The notes below the pieces were generated by a model. It ran no database searches. It had not been told where the DNA came from and worked only from the letters and a program-made list of their open reading frames with translations. A program made the translations under genes and the position numbers. DNA of 63,325 nt from Gammaproteobacteria bacterium. GTDB taxonomy: Bacteria > Pseudomonadota > Gammaproteobacteria > Thiohalomonadales > Thiohalomonadaceae. The stretch is from NCBI GenBank assembly GCA_023228645.1, contig JALOAT010000017.1, forward strand, positions 1-63,325. The letters run 5' to 3'. Of the stretch, positions 27,979-36,281 are shown piece by piece (the first letter of the stretch is position 1; each line of letters opens with the position of its first letter).

Positions 27979-30201
27979 TCAGGTGCCGGTGGCGCACTCC
28001 GCCTGGAGCCGGGCCGTGAACATTTCCGGCGTCAGGGGCCGGCTGTACAAGAAGCCCTGCACCTTGCGGCAGCCGAAGTTGAGCAGCGCGGTTTCCTGGG
28101 CCGCGGTCTCGATACCCTCGGCGATGGCCTCGAGGCCAAGGCTGTCCGCCAGGCCGACCACGGCGCGGGCGATGGCGCAGTCGTTCGGATCGCCCGGGAT
28201 GTCGCGCACGAAGGAGCGATCGAGCTTGAGTGCATCAATGGGCAGGCGGCTCAGGTAGGCCAACGAGGAATAGCCGGTACCAAAGTCGTCGATGGCGATG
28301 CGCACGCCGTGTCGCCGCAATTCCTCGAACACCGCGCCGCAGGCGTGCATGTCGCGCATGAGCACGTTCTCGGTCAGCTCCACCTGCAGGCAATGGCCGG
28401 GCAGCCCCTGACGTGCCAGTTCGGCGATGAGCCCGGCCGCGAAGCCGGGCGTGAAGATCTGCAGACCCGAGGCGTTGATGGAGACGTATTCCAGGGGCAG
28501 GCCGAGGGCCCGAAGCTTGGCGAGCTGCGCCAGCGCCATGACCGCCACCTGGGCACCGATGGGGATGATGAGCTTGCTCTCCTCGGCGATGGGGATGAAC
28601 TTGTCCGGCGGCACGAAACCGTTGCCGACCGGCCAGCGCAGCAGCGCCTCCGCCGCAACGATGCGGCCTGCGGCCAAGTCGACGATGGGCTGGTAGTGCA
28701 ACACCAGCCGCCCGGCGTCGACCGCCTGGCGCAAGGCGTTTTCCAGGGTGAGCTTCTCGTCCACGGCAGCCGACAGCTCGTGGTTGAAGCGGAAGTGACC
28801 GTCACGCCCGGTTTCCTTGACGCGGTACATGGCCGTGTCGGCATTCTTCAGCAGGGTGATGGCGTCCACGCCGTCGTCGGGGTACACGGTGATGCCGATG
28901 CTACAGCCGATGTGCAGGACACGATCGGCATGGTGGAACGGCCGGCGGAGTGCGTCCACGACCTTGTCGGCCAGGTGCTCGGCTGCTTCGGGCGAGGCGA
29001 TGCGTTCGGCCAGGATCACGAATTCGTCACCCCCCACGCGCCCCACGGTGTCAGCACGGCGCAACAATCCGCGCAGACGCTTGGCCACCTCCATGAGGAT
29101 GCGGTCGCCCACGTGGTGACCCAGGCTGTCGTTGATGGTCTTGAAGCGGTCCAGGTCCACGAACAGCACGGCAAAGGAGCTATGTTCGCGCTGCGCCCGC
29201 GCGATGGCCTGTTCGAGGCGGTCATTGAGCAGCAGCCGGTTGGGCAGCTCGGTCAGGACGTCGTGGTGGGCCAGGAAGTCGAGGCGCGTCTGGGTTTCCT
29301 TGAGCGCGGTGATGTCGGTAATGACCGAGATGTAGTGGGTGATGCGCCCGCCCGGGTCGCGCACCACACTGATGGTCTGCAACAGCGGGATGATGTTGCC
29401 GTTGCGCACCCGATCGAAGATCTCGCCCTGCCAATGGCCGCGCTCGCGGATGCTGCACCACATGGCCTCGTAGAACGCCTTGTTGTGCAGCCCCGACTTG
29501 AAGGTGCGCGGCGTCCGGCCGATCAGTTCCGTCCGGGAATAGCCCGTAATGCGGCAAAAGGCCTCGTTCACCTGCACGACACGGTTTTCGTGATCGCTGA
29601 TGAGGATGCCTTCGGCGGTGTGATTGAAGGTCTCCGCATAGAGGCGGAGTTCCGCCTCGATGGCCTTGCGCCGCGTGATGTCCGTGACCAGCACCACGGT
29701 CTTTTCCGGCTGACCCGCCTGTCCGCCGATGCCGGTCAAGACCGCGTGGAAGTGCCGTGCGTCGAGTGTGAACTCGCGTTCCGCGGTGCCCTGTGGCGGC
29801 AGCGCCGCAGTCAGCTGACAGCAGGTACAGACGTCCCGGAGCGGGCGGGCACGCACCTCGTTCGCGTCCACGCCGCCGAAGAACCAGTTGCAGGCCTGCC
29901 GGTTCAAATCCTCGATGACGCCGCCCTGGTCAAGCACCAGCAGTCCGGCCCCCATGGCATCAAGGATGGCGCGGATCTCGTCACGCGCCGTGGCCAGCGC
30001 GCGATTGGTGTCGTTCAGGTGGGCAATCACCTGGGCAAACGCATCGGCGACAATGCCGATGGGGTCGATTTCGAGCAGTGTGGCGTCGTCCAATTCCTCC
30101 GGCCGCAAAGGCAGCGTGCCCATCAACGTGAGCAATTGATCGACTTTGGCACGGATGTAACGGAGCGCGTCCTGATGATCCTGCGCGGCTTGGCTGCTCA
30201 T
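27979..30201 (-). CDS. PAS-PAS-GGDEF-EAL cyclic-di-GMP turnover protein
   Basis: A 740-residue soluble signalling protein. Order: N-terminal helical region (1-~65), PAS1 with a Cys-rich stretch (RDVCTCCQLT, about residues 70-190), PAS2 (~195-315, EGILISDHENRVVQVNEAF), GGDEF (~325-480) with intact GRVGGDEFVIL, and EAL (~490-735) with AAEALLRW, ELTENVL, DDFGTGYSSLAYL and KLDRSFV. Both catalytic domains keep their key residues, so it could make or degrade cyclic-di-GMP. The DVCTCC cysteines might bind a metal or sense redox/sulfur. The start overlaps the TusA-like gene stop (ATGA). Confidence 0.92.
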   Translation of the reverse strand: MSSQAAQDHQDALRYIRAKVDQLLTLMGTLPLRPEELDDATLLEIDPIGIVADAFAQVIAHLNDTNRALATARDEIRAILDAMGAGLLVLDQGGVIEDLNRQACNWFFGGVDANEVRARPLRDVCTCCQLTAALPPQGTAEREFTLDARHFHAVLTGIGGQAGQPEKTVVLVTDITRRKAIEAELRLYAETFNHTAEGILISDHENRVVQVNEAFCRITGYSRTELIGRTPRTFKSGLHNKAFYEAMWCSIRERGHWQGEIFDRVRNGNIIPLLQTISVVRDPGGRITHYISVITDITALKETQTRLDFLAHHDVLTELPNRLLLNDRLEQAIARAQREHSSFAVLFVDLDRFKTINDSLGHHVGDRILMEVAKRLRGLLRRADTVGRVGGDEFVILAERIASPEAAEHLADKVVDALRRPFHHADRVLHIGCSIGITVYPDDGVDAITLLKNADTAMYRVKETGRDGHFRFNHELSAAVDEKLTLENALRQAVDAGRLVLHYQPIVDLAAGRIVAAEALLRWPVGNGFVPPDKFIPIAEESKLIIPIGAQVAVMALAQLAKLRALGLPLEYVSINASGLQIFTPGFAAGLIAELARQGLPGHCLQVELTENVLMRDMHACGAVFEELRRHGVRIAIDDFGTGYSSLAYLSRLPIDALKLDRSFVRDIPGDPNDCAIARAVVGLADSLGLEAIAEGIETAAQETALLNFGCRKVQGFLYSRPLTPEMFTARLQAECATGT

Positions 30202-30458
30202 CCCCGCTCCTCACGTGCTCTTCTGATGTGTATGCGGTAGCCCTGCACGATGCGTTCGGCGGTCGCGGCAAAGCCCATCTTGCCCATGGCGGCGGGGATG
30301 GTGGTGGTGGCTTGGTGATCGTCGGTGAGCACCACGACATCGCAGGCCCCGGCACGCAGCGCCTCGGCATTGCGATTGGCTTCCCTGAGCGCGAGCAACA
30401 GACACGATGGACAGATCTGGCCGCGAATATCCAGGGTGATCGTCTTCGGTTCGTCCAT
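30198..30458 (-). CDS. TusA-like sulfur-carrier family protein with CPSC motif
   Basis: An 86-residue protein of the TusA/SirA fold: beta strand TLDIRGQ, active-site motif ICPSCLLLAL at the helix start, then VVVLTDDHQATTTIPAAM and a C-terminal strand GYRIHIRR. TusA proteins carry persulfide sulfur on the Cys of a CPxP motif; here the motif is CPSC, with a second cysteine replacing the conserved proline. A disulfide or a different redox role is possible. The ATG at 30458 is the first good start. It overlaps the GGDEF-EAL gene by ATGA, so the two are translationally coupled. Confidence 0.8.
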   Translation of the reverse strand: MDEPKTITLDIRGQICPSCLLLALREANRNAEALRAGACDVVVLTDDHQATTTIPAAMGKMGFAATAERIVQGYRIHIRRAREERG

Positions 30459-30854
30459 GACAACCGTCTCCTCGACGACAACAGACAATGCAGCAGGTGC
30501 GCGCCGAACCAGATACCCGAAACAGGAAGGCCACGGCTCGGGTGGTGAATACGCGCAGGCCCGGCGTCCAGGCACTTGCGCACGGCGGCGGCGAGCAACA
30601 TACCACCGTCCAGGGTCGGGACCTATTGGCCCGTGGGGATACGCAGGTGGAGGCAAGATTCGCCCAAGCCACCACGCTGACAGGACGCCCGCTGAGCACA
30701 ATGTCGATGAAAAGGCGGGAGTGCAGCGGCGGCTCCAGGGATGGGCCGAATGCGCTGGAGACAGCCCACCCTCGATGAAGGGGCAGGCCGTCGCATCGAC
30801 GAGGGTAAAGCCCGTTCAGGGGCGCGCCGGCACGGCAGGTGGCCGGCGACGATA

Positions 30855-30884
30855 CCCGGCACACCGGCCATCCGGTGTGCCGGG
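30855..30884 (-). terminator. Strong hairpin downstream of the EB_dh/DUF2231 operon
   Basis: A perfect 13-base stem CCCGGCACACCGG/CCGGTGTGCCGGG with a 4-base loop, 15 bases past the stop of the minus-strand gene at 30899. No T-run follows, so it may be an mRNA-end stabiliser rather than an intrinsic terminator. The rest of the 440-base gap 30459-30898 has no gene that I can support. Confidence 0.55.
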
Positions 30885-30898
30885 CACTGCGGCGCCGC

Positions 30899-31501
30899 TT
30901 ACCGGTTGAACACGCCTTCAGGCAAGCCTGCCGGGGCAGCGGATGAATGTCGGGCCCGGGCTGCAGAAACACCGACCACGATGGCAACGATGGCCGTCGC
31001 GATCATCACAGCAAGCACCCAACCGGGCGCGTAGTAGGTGTGGTAGACATCCCATCCGAGGGCGCGCAGGCCACCGGAAAGCCGCGAGGGCGATCCCAGC
31101 AGATGACCGCCCAGGGTTCCGGTCGTGGCCGCCAGGATGCCGCCCAGCGCACCCATTGCCACCATGAGCCATTTGCCGCCCGGCTTCCAGACCGATTCAC
31201 CTCCCTTCAGGCGCAGCGCGAGAACGACCGTCCAGCAGGCGAGCATCCAAGCAGCGATCAGGATTTTGTTGCGTCCCATCGGTGTGCTGATGGCCGCCTC
31301 AATGGGCCAAACCACCAGACCCGAGATGAAGGTTGCAATGCCGCCCAACAGCCCGAGGCCGAGGACGTACGGCAACATGTGGTCGAGGCGCCTGGCCAGA
31401 TCGGTGTCGGAGAATCCGCGCAACAGGACGATGAGCAAGGCGATGGACAGCAAGGCCACCGGGAAATGGGCCAGCATATGGTGATAGGGTGCCACGGTCA
31501 T
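30899..31501 (-). CDS. DUF2231-like multipass membrane protein
   Basis: A 200-residue membrane protein with about five TM segments. The opening APYHHMLAHFPVALLSIALL matches the H-P/x-x-L-x-H-F-P-I-A-L pattern of DUF2231 proteins, whose histidines have been suggested to bind haem. Other TM segments include YVLGLGLLGGIATFISGLVV and VLAVMIATAIVAIVVGVSA. The ATG at 31501 has a strong GGGAGG site and overlaps the upstream gene stop (ATGA). Co-translation with a haem-binding EB_dh-type protein suggests a membrane electron-transfer unit. Confidence 0.75.
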   Translation of the reverse strand: MTVAPYHHMLAHFPVALLSIALLIVLLRGFSDTDLARRLDHMLPYVLGLGLLGGIATFISGLVVWPIEAAISTPMGRNKILIAAWMLACWTVVLALRLKGGESVWKPGGKWLMVAMGALGGILAATTGTLGGHLLGSPSRLSGGLRALGWDVYHTYYAPGWVLAVMIATAIVAIVVGVSAARARHSSAAPAGLPEGVFNR

Positions 31502-32907
31502 TCTCCTCCCTTCTTCTGCAGAACCGTCAATGCGAATCCCACACCGGTGAACAACAACAGGCCGGCGAGCAGTGTGTAGGTCCACTGCCGGATGATTTCA
31601 TCCGTGAACTCGACTTCGATCCCATAGCGAGACAGTTGTTCCTCGGAATGGCGGAACTTCACCGGTATGCCCTTCTGGATCATCTCGGCGCCGGCGTGCC
31701 GGGAGCTGTTGAGCAGGGACCAGTCGACCTGACCGGGATAGAACAGTTTCACGTGGTGCCACGCCTGGTCCCAGGCAGGTGTTTCGCCCGCGAACCGGGT
31801 CGCCACGAAGTCCGCTGCGCGGTCCAGTCCTACCGTGAGCGGGAGCGAGACGTAGTGCCAGCGCAAGCCTGTCGCGTGGCGATGGATGGCGAACGCCACC
31901 GGATAGGTGCCGCCGTCCCTGAACACCTTGTCTTCGGTCGGGTTCCCGGTATCCATGGCGCGCGTAAGCGTCACGGTCCAGTAGCCGTCTTCCCAGCGCC
32001 CCTCGCCATGCACCGAGATGTCGGCGCGTGAGCCCTCGCCGGATTGCAGATAGCGGCGTGGCAACACATCGCCCTCTTCCCATGCGTGGTTCTCATCGAA
32101 CGGGACCAGGTTGTCCTTGGTGAGGTAATACGCGCTGTCGAAACTTACCCGCTGCGCCACCACGTCGTCCCAGCGCAAGTGCTCCTTGCCGGCCTTTTCC
32201 GGATTGAACATGTACTTGGGCCGTTTCTTCTCCTTGTCCCAATTCGTTGCGTAGGTCCCTTTTCCGGAATCGCTGCCCCGATCTTCGGCAATGTGCTGGT
32301 CGTCCGCCTTGCCGACCGGATTGCTGCGTCCTGCCCGCCAGTGCCAGAGGTCCAGAAAATATCCGGCTTCGCGCTGCGCCTTGAGGCGCGAATCTGCGAC
32401 CACCGTTGACCAGTCGCCGGCGTCGGTACGCGTGGCGGGGAGGTACTTGGTGATGACGCCGTGTTTTTTTCCCAGTGGGTGCGCATCAAGCGCCGCGCCG
32501 GTGATCGCCCCGCTGAATCCCTCCAGGCCCTGGCCGATGGTGATGTAGCCGCCGTAACGCGCGAATTCGGGCACGCTGCCGTCATCCACCATCATCGCGA
32601 CCCGATCCTCATGAATACCGTGCTTTTCGCGGCCCGGGTTGCCTTCGCCGTAAGTGACCCAGTTGGCGTTCTCGTATTTCACCACGTCATGGATGATGTG
32701 AGGCCGCTGTGCCGGCCATCGGTACTGAAAGAAAATGCGGTCACCGTTGTAAGCCGCCCTGACTTGGAGTGGAACGATGAGTTCGTCCGGAATGGCGATG
32801 TTGCGATCCGGATCGTCCCGGATGATGCCTTGGCCGTTGAACAGCCAGGCCAAGCCAAGCGCGGTGAAACATGATGCGAGCAGATATCGTTGTGTTGTGG
32901 TCTGCAT
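31498..32907 (-). CDS. Ethylbenzene-dehydrogenase-related haem-binding protein, membrane-anchored
   Basis: A 469-residue exported protein. Signal/anchor at residues 1-24 (YLLASCFTALGLAWLFNG), a large beta-rich domain resembling EB_dh (PF09459, the haem b subunit fold of DMSO-reductase-family gamma subunits), and a C-terminal TM helix (TYTLLAGLLLFTGVGFALTV). Typical elements: IPLxx-like VPLQVRAAYNGDRIFFQYRW, ARYGGYITIGQGLEGFSGA, FLDLWHWRAGRSNPVGKADD and the SRADISVHGEGRWEDGYWTV repeat end. No catalytic molybdoenzyme is adjacent, so it probably acts as an independent periplasmic cytochrome b-like protein. The start at 32907 has AGGAG. Confidence 0.8.
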   Translation of the reverse strand: MQTTTQRYLLASCFTALGLAWLFNGQGIIRDDPDRNIAIPDELIVPLQVRAAYNGDRIFFQYRWPAQRPHIIHDVVKYENANWVTYGEGNPGREKHGIHEDRVAMMVDDGSVPEFARYGGYITIGQGLEGFSGAITGAALDAHPLGKKHGVITKYLPATRTDAGDWSTVVADSRLKAQREAGYFLDLWHWRAGRSNPVGKADDQHIAEDRGSDSGKGTYATNWDKEKKRPKYMFNPEKAGKEHLRWDDVVAQRVSFDSAYYLTKDNLVPFDENHAWEEGDVLPRRYLQSGEGSRADISVHGEGRWEDGYWTVTLTRAMDTGNPTEDKVFRDGGTYPVAFAIHRHATGLRWHYVSLPLTVGLDRAADFVATRFAGETPAWDQAWHHVKLFYPGQVDWSLLNSSRHAGAEMIQKGIPVKFRHSEEQLSRYGIEVEFTDEIIRQWTYTLLAGLLLFTGVGFALTVLQKKGGE

Positions 32908-33473
32908 GACATCACTCCTGTCGTTTCTTTGAATGGTCGTTAACATCGGGCAAGAGCATCTGGTAACAGATCACCTTGCCCGCCCCCCTTCGATACCAAA
33001 ACTGCCTGAACCGCTGCTTTGTGCCCTCCCAGCCACGCAGCTCGCCCTGAGGTTCCCGCGAATCCTGGCAACAGCCACTGACACAGGGGAAACTGGAAGT
33101 AAAACAATAAAAAACCGGCACTGGATGCCAGTGCGCCGATTGATAATGCCCTTGGCGCAAACTGTTAATCGATTCATCAGTACTGAAACACGTCCATCAG
33201 GAGTCGCTTGTATTAGAAGCCATCGACATGCCGCAGCAGCTGTCATCACCGTCGCGCCGATACTGCCACCGTTTGTAACCGCAGCGTGGACGCTCGTTCG
33301 TGAGCCTCGACACACGCGCCGTGAAGATGAAGGGAATGCTTGGATTCACATGCGTGGAGTCATTGCAGCGCAACGCGCTTTGCGAACGTGTCGCGTGAGA
33401 ACAGCGGAATGAGCAGGAAGTGAGGCTGGACCAGTGCGGCTCCGGCCTGACCCGGAGCCGCATGCATGCATCG
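32908..33473. other. Intergenic region without a supported gene
   Basis: Open frames here (for example 32933-33412 and 33197-33493) lack ribosome-binding sites and family features. A hairpin with stem GCGGCTCCGG/CCGGAGCCGC (33436-33461) lies just past the end of the minus-strand gene at 33474 and may end its transcript. The stretch 33080-33240 is somewhat more AT-rich than its surroundings. Nothing else recognised. Confidence 0.6.
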
Positions 33474-33776
33474 TCAGTGCTCCATGTACGCACGCGCAGA
33501 GCGGATCCCGTGCAGCGCCACGGAGAAGCCCGCGAGACCGGTGGACTGAAGCACGGCCTGGTAGATCTCTTCGGGAGTGGCGCCGGCCTTGCGTGCCTGG
33601 GAGATGTGGGCGATCAGACTGCCTTCGTGCTCCTGCGCGGCGGCAATGCCGATTTTGATGAGCTCGACGGTCTTCTTGTCGAGGGGACCTTCGCGATCGA
33701 GGGTATCGCGCAATGCCTCGTAGGCACCCCAGGCATCCGGGAACCTGGCCTTGAAATCCTCAAGCGTCCTGTGCAT
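33474..33776 (-). CDS. Carboxymuconolactone decarboxylase (AhpD-like) family protein
   Basis: A 100-residue helical protein of the CMD/AhpD fold: DKKTVELIKIGIAAAQEHEG...IAHISQARKAGATPEEIYQAV, with the family's E-x(5)-H and A-G-A-T-P/x-E-E-I patterns. The redox CxxC of AhpD-type peroxidase partners is absent (EHEGSLIAH), so it is of the non-redox or gamma-carboxymuconolactone decarboxylase-like subgroup. Start ATG at 33776; longer frames lack support. Divergent from the copper operon. Confidence 0.85.
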   Translation of the reverse strand: MHRTLEDFKARFPDAWGAYEALRDTLDREGPLDKKTVELIKIGIAAAQEHEGSLIAHISQARKAGATPEEIYQAVLQSTGLAGFSVALHGIRSARAYMEH

Positions 33777-33910
33777 GACCGCGTCTCCGCTACGGAAAAA
33801 GTCTCTCGAAGCGTAGCAAACACGCACTGGCGCATGGCGGGGCGACGGGTCGCCTGATAGGCGTTTCACCCCTCTGCCGTAAAGGGAAATCACGCCGCCG
33901 CGGCGCGAGG

Positions 33911-33939
33911 TTGCCGAGCCTATCCACTGCACGCATAAT
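33911..33939 (+). promoter_or_regulatory. Predicted sigma-70 promoter for the cus region
   Basis: TTGCCG (33911-33916), 17-base spacer, CATAAT (33934-33939), about 55 bases before the ATG at 33994. No typical MerR/CueR-type 19-base-spaced inverted repeat was found. Confidence 0.45.
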
Positions 33940-33993
33940 CGGACCAACGTCCCAAAGACGGATCCACGCGTGCTGCAACGCCTTCGCAAGACC

Positions 33994-34407
33994 ATGCATC
34001 GTTTTGCCAAGAGCTGGGTGGCCCTGTTCACCCTGGCGTGGCTGACGGTCGCCTATCTGCCCTGCGCCGTCGCGCAAGCGGAAGTGCCCGAGCAGACGCC
34101 TGCGGTAATGCAGGAACACCATGCCCACGGCGACCATGGCGCCATGCAGGCTTCGACGGTCGATGAAGCCGCTCTGGACGGCGGGTGCCTGGACGATGAT
34201 TGCCCGGTGCTTTCCGCCGTCGAAAAGCAGGCCGCCCCCAAGCCGTCCGTAGCTGACGGTGATCTTCATCCCGTGCTCGCGCTGGTGGCGCCGTTGCTGC
34301 GGCTGCCCGTGTTGGACGACCACAGTACAGACCCGGCAGGCATCGCCGCCCGTACACCACTCCCCGCCTTTCCTCCCACCCTGGGCTTTCGCATCCTGCT
34401 GATTTGA
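33994..34407 (+). CDS. Secreted His/Met/Cys-containing protein upstream of cus genes
   Basis: A 137-residue exported protein: signal peptide (WVALFTLAWLTVAYLPCAVAQA), then a His-rich stretch MQEHHAHGDHGAMQA and GGCLDDDCPVLSA. Residues of this kind bind Cu(I)/Ag(I) or Zn. A second hydrophobic region (PVLALVAPLLRLPVL) lies near the C-terminus. It is probably a periplasmic metal-binding or metal-responsive accessory of the efflux operon that follows. The ATG at 33994 directly precedes the signal peptide; an in-frame GTG at 33970 is also possible. No family recognised. Confidence 0.6.
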   Translation: MHRFAKSWVALFTLAWLTVAYLPCAVAQAEVPEQTPAVMQEHHAHGDHGAMQASTVDEAALDGGCLDDDCPVLSAVEKQAAPKPSVADGDLHPVLALVAPLLRLPVLDDHSTDPAGIAARTPLPAFPPTLGFRILLI

Positions 34408-34458
34408 TACGCCCCTGACGCGTCGTCGTTTTTTCCTCGACCGTTCAGGAGTGTCTTC

Positions 34459-34590
34459 ATGCCTAGTCACGTTTTGCGCCGCTTCACGGCGTCCCCATGC
34501 CTTGCGTGCGAACCGCAGAGTTCGCACGTCTCCCTGTCCGTCGCGTGCCACGCGGGCGCCGGCCGCCCTGCCGGAGGGCTGCCGCGATGA
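34459..34590 (+). CDS. Small Cys/His-containing ORF translationally coupled to cusB
   Basis: 43 codons, MPSHVLRRFTASPCLACEPQ followed by a Ser/Val/Ala/Gly-rich tail, with AGGAG 7 bases upstream and a stop overlapping the cusB start as ATGA. It contains CLAC and several His. It could be a leader peptide that couples translation to cusB, or the remnant of a deleted gene (the outer-membrane channel cusC normally sits here). An internal hairpin CGTGCGAA/TTCGCACG lies at ~34504-34527. Confidence 0.4.
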   Translation: MPSHVLRRFTASPCLACEPQSSHVSLSVACHAGAGRPAGGLPR

Positions 34591-36281
34591 AACGCCTCCT
34601 CATCGCCTCCCTCGCCTTCGCCCTGTTCCTCGCCGGCGTACTCGCGGGCCGCCTGCTCGCGCCCGACCACGACCAGGCCACCGCCGCCAGCGCCGAACGC
34701 AAGGTGCTGTTCTATCGCAACCCCATGAACCCGGCCGTCACCTCGCCCACGCCCGCCAAGGACGAGATGGGCATGGACTACGTCCCGGTGTACCAGGGCG
34801 AAGAGGAGCCCGCCGGCGACGGCCTGCCACGCGTGAACGTGGCGCCGGAGATCGCCAACGCCCTCGGCGTGCGCACCGCGCCGGCGGCACGCGGCCCACT
34901 GGCGCGGCCCGTGGAAACGGTGGGTTACGTGGCCTTCGACGAAGACCGCCTGAGCCACGTGCACGTACGCGTGGAGGGTTGGATCGAAGACCTCCGCGTG
35001 CGCGCCGTGGGCGAGCGCGTGGAGGCCGGTGCGCTGCTGTTTCGCATCTATTCGCCCGAACTGGTGATCGCCCAGGAGGAGCTGTTGCAGGCGCGCGCCA
35101 GCGGGCGCCGCGCGCTGGTGGAAAGCTCGCGCAAGAAGCTCGCCGCCCTCGGCGTCGCCGACAGCGTCATCCGCGATGTGGAGCGTTCCGGCCAGGCCGT
35201 GCAGAAGGTGCCCATGTACGCGCACCATGGCGGCGTGGTGACACGGCTCGACGTGCGCGACGGCATGTTCGTGGGACCCACCACCGACGCCGTCGTGCTC
35301 GCCGACCTGGACAGCGTGTGGGTGTTGGTGGACGTGTTCGAGCGCCAGGCCGCCTGGGTGGCCGCGGGCCAGCACGCGGAGATCACCGTGGCGGCGCTGC
35401 CGGGCCGCACCTGGCAGGGCAAGGTGGAGTACGTCTATCCGACCCTCGACGCGGTGACCCGCACCCTGCGCCTGCGGCTGCGCTTCGATAACGCCGACGG
35501 CGCGCTCAGGCCCAACATGTATGCGCGCGCCACGGTGCATGCCGAACCGCGCGAGACCCTGCACATCCCGCGCGAGGCGCTCATTCGCACCGGCGGCGGC
35601 GAACGCGTGGTGCTCGCGCACGGCGCAGGCCGCTTCCAGCCCGTCGAGGTGCGCAGCGGCTTCGAGGCGGGCGAGCGCATCGCTATCCTGGAAGGCCTCA
35701 CCGAGGGTGATCGCGTGGTCACCTCGGCGCAGTTTCTCCTCGATTCCGAGAGCAGCCTCAAGGCCACGCTGCAACGCATGACCCCGGCCGATGCGGCGCC
35801 GCTCAAGGTCGTGACGGCGCAGGGCACCATCGACGCAGTGATGCCCGGTGAACACAAGCTCACCCTGACCCACGAACCCATCGCCGAGCTGGGTTGGCCC
35901 GCCATGACCATGGACTTCGAGGTTGTCGAAGGCGTCGATCTGGCCGACTTTGCACCCGGTGCGCGGGTGCACTTCGAGCTGCACCAGCTCGATCAATACC
36001 GCTATCGCATCGCACACATGAAAACGATGGACGCGCCGAAGCTGTTCCCGGGGCGCGGCGTGGTGAACGGCATCGACGCCGCCGGCCGCATCAACATCAC
36101 CCATGAACCCATGCCGGCACTGGGCTGGCCGCCCATGACCATGGATTTCACCGTAGCCGAGGGCGTGCGCCTCGACGGTATCGCCCCCGGTGTCATGGTG
36201 GAGTTTGAGCTGCGCCAGCTGGACGCGGTCACCTATGAACTGGCCGCCATACGCACCAGCGGCGGGGGGCCACGGCCGTGA
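34587..36281 (+). CDS. cusB: CusB-like RND efflux periplasmic adaptor with two C-terminal CusF domains
   Basis: A 564-residue adaptor of a Cu(I)/Ag(I) RND pump. Signal/anchor (RLLIASLAFALFLAGVLAG), a heavy-metal-binding domain (YRNPMNPAVTSPTPAKDEMG, ~residues 48-73), lipoyl and helical-hairpin domains (~100-260), beta-barrel (~260-330), membrane-proximal domain, then two CusF-like OB domains (~410-480 and ~485-560). Each CusF domain holds the metal-site signature W-P-A/P-M-T-M-D-F after an ITHEP/LTHEP strand. The ordinary CusB has no CusF domain; one is seen in some relatives, two is uncommon. Its stop overlaps the cusA GTG start. Confidence 0.9.
   Translation: MKRLLIASLAFALFLAGVLAGRLLAPDHDQATAASAERKVLFYRNPMNPAVTSPTPAKDEMGMDYVPVYQGEEEPAGDGLPRVNVAPEIANALGVRTAPAARGPLARPVETVGYVAFDEDRLSHVHVRVEGWIEDLRVRAVGERVEAGALLFRIYSPELVIAQEELLQARASGRRALVESSRKKLAALGVADSVIRDVERSGQAVQKVPMYAHHGGVVTRLDVRDGMFVGPTTDAVVLADLDSVWVLVDVFERQAAWVAAGQHAEITVAALPGRTWQGKVEYVYPTLDAVTRTLRLRLRFDNADGALRPNMYARATVHAEPRETLHIPREALIRTGGGERVVLAHGAGRFQPVEVRSGFEAGERIAILEGLTEGDRVVTSAQFLLDSESSLKATLQRMTPADAAPLKVVTAQGTIDAVMPGEHKLTLTHEPIAELGWPAMTMDFEVVEGVDLADFAPGARVHFELHQLDQYRYRIAHMKTMDAPKLFPGRGVVNGIDAAGRINITHEPMPALGWPPMTMDFTVAEGVRLDGIAPGVMVEFELRQLDAVTYELAAIRTSGGGPRP

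Noticed and set aside
27397..30240. Very long + strand open frame (947 codons)
   Set aside because: Antisense of the PAS-GGDEF-EAL and neighbouring minus-strand genes; no motifs, high-GC artefact.
32933..33412. 159-codon + strand frame
   Set aside because: No ribosome-binding site, no domain and an unusual composition; treated as intergenic.
33777..33993. CueR/MerR-type operator upstream of the cus genes
   Set aside because: No 19-base-spaced promoter with an inverted repeat was found; only a 17-base-spaced sigma-70-like promoter.
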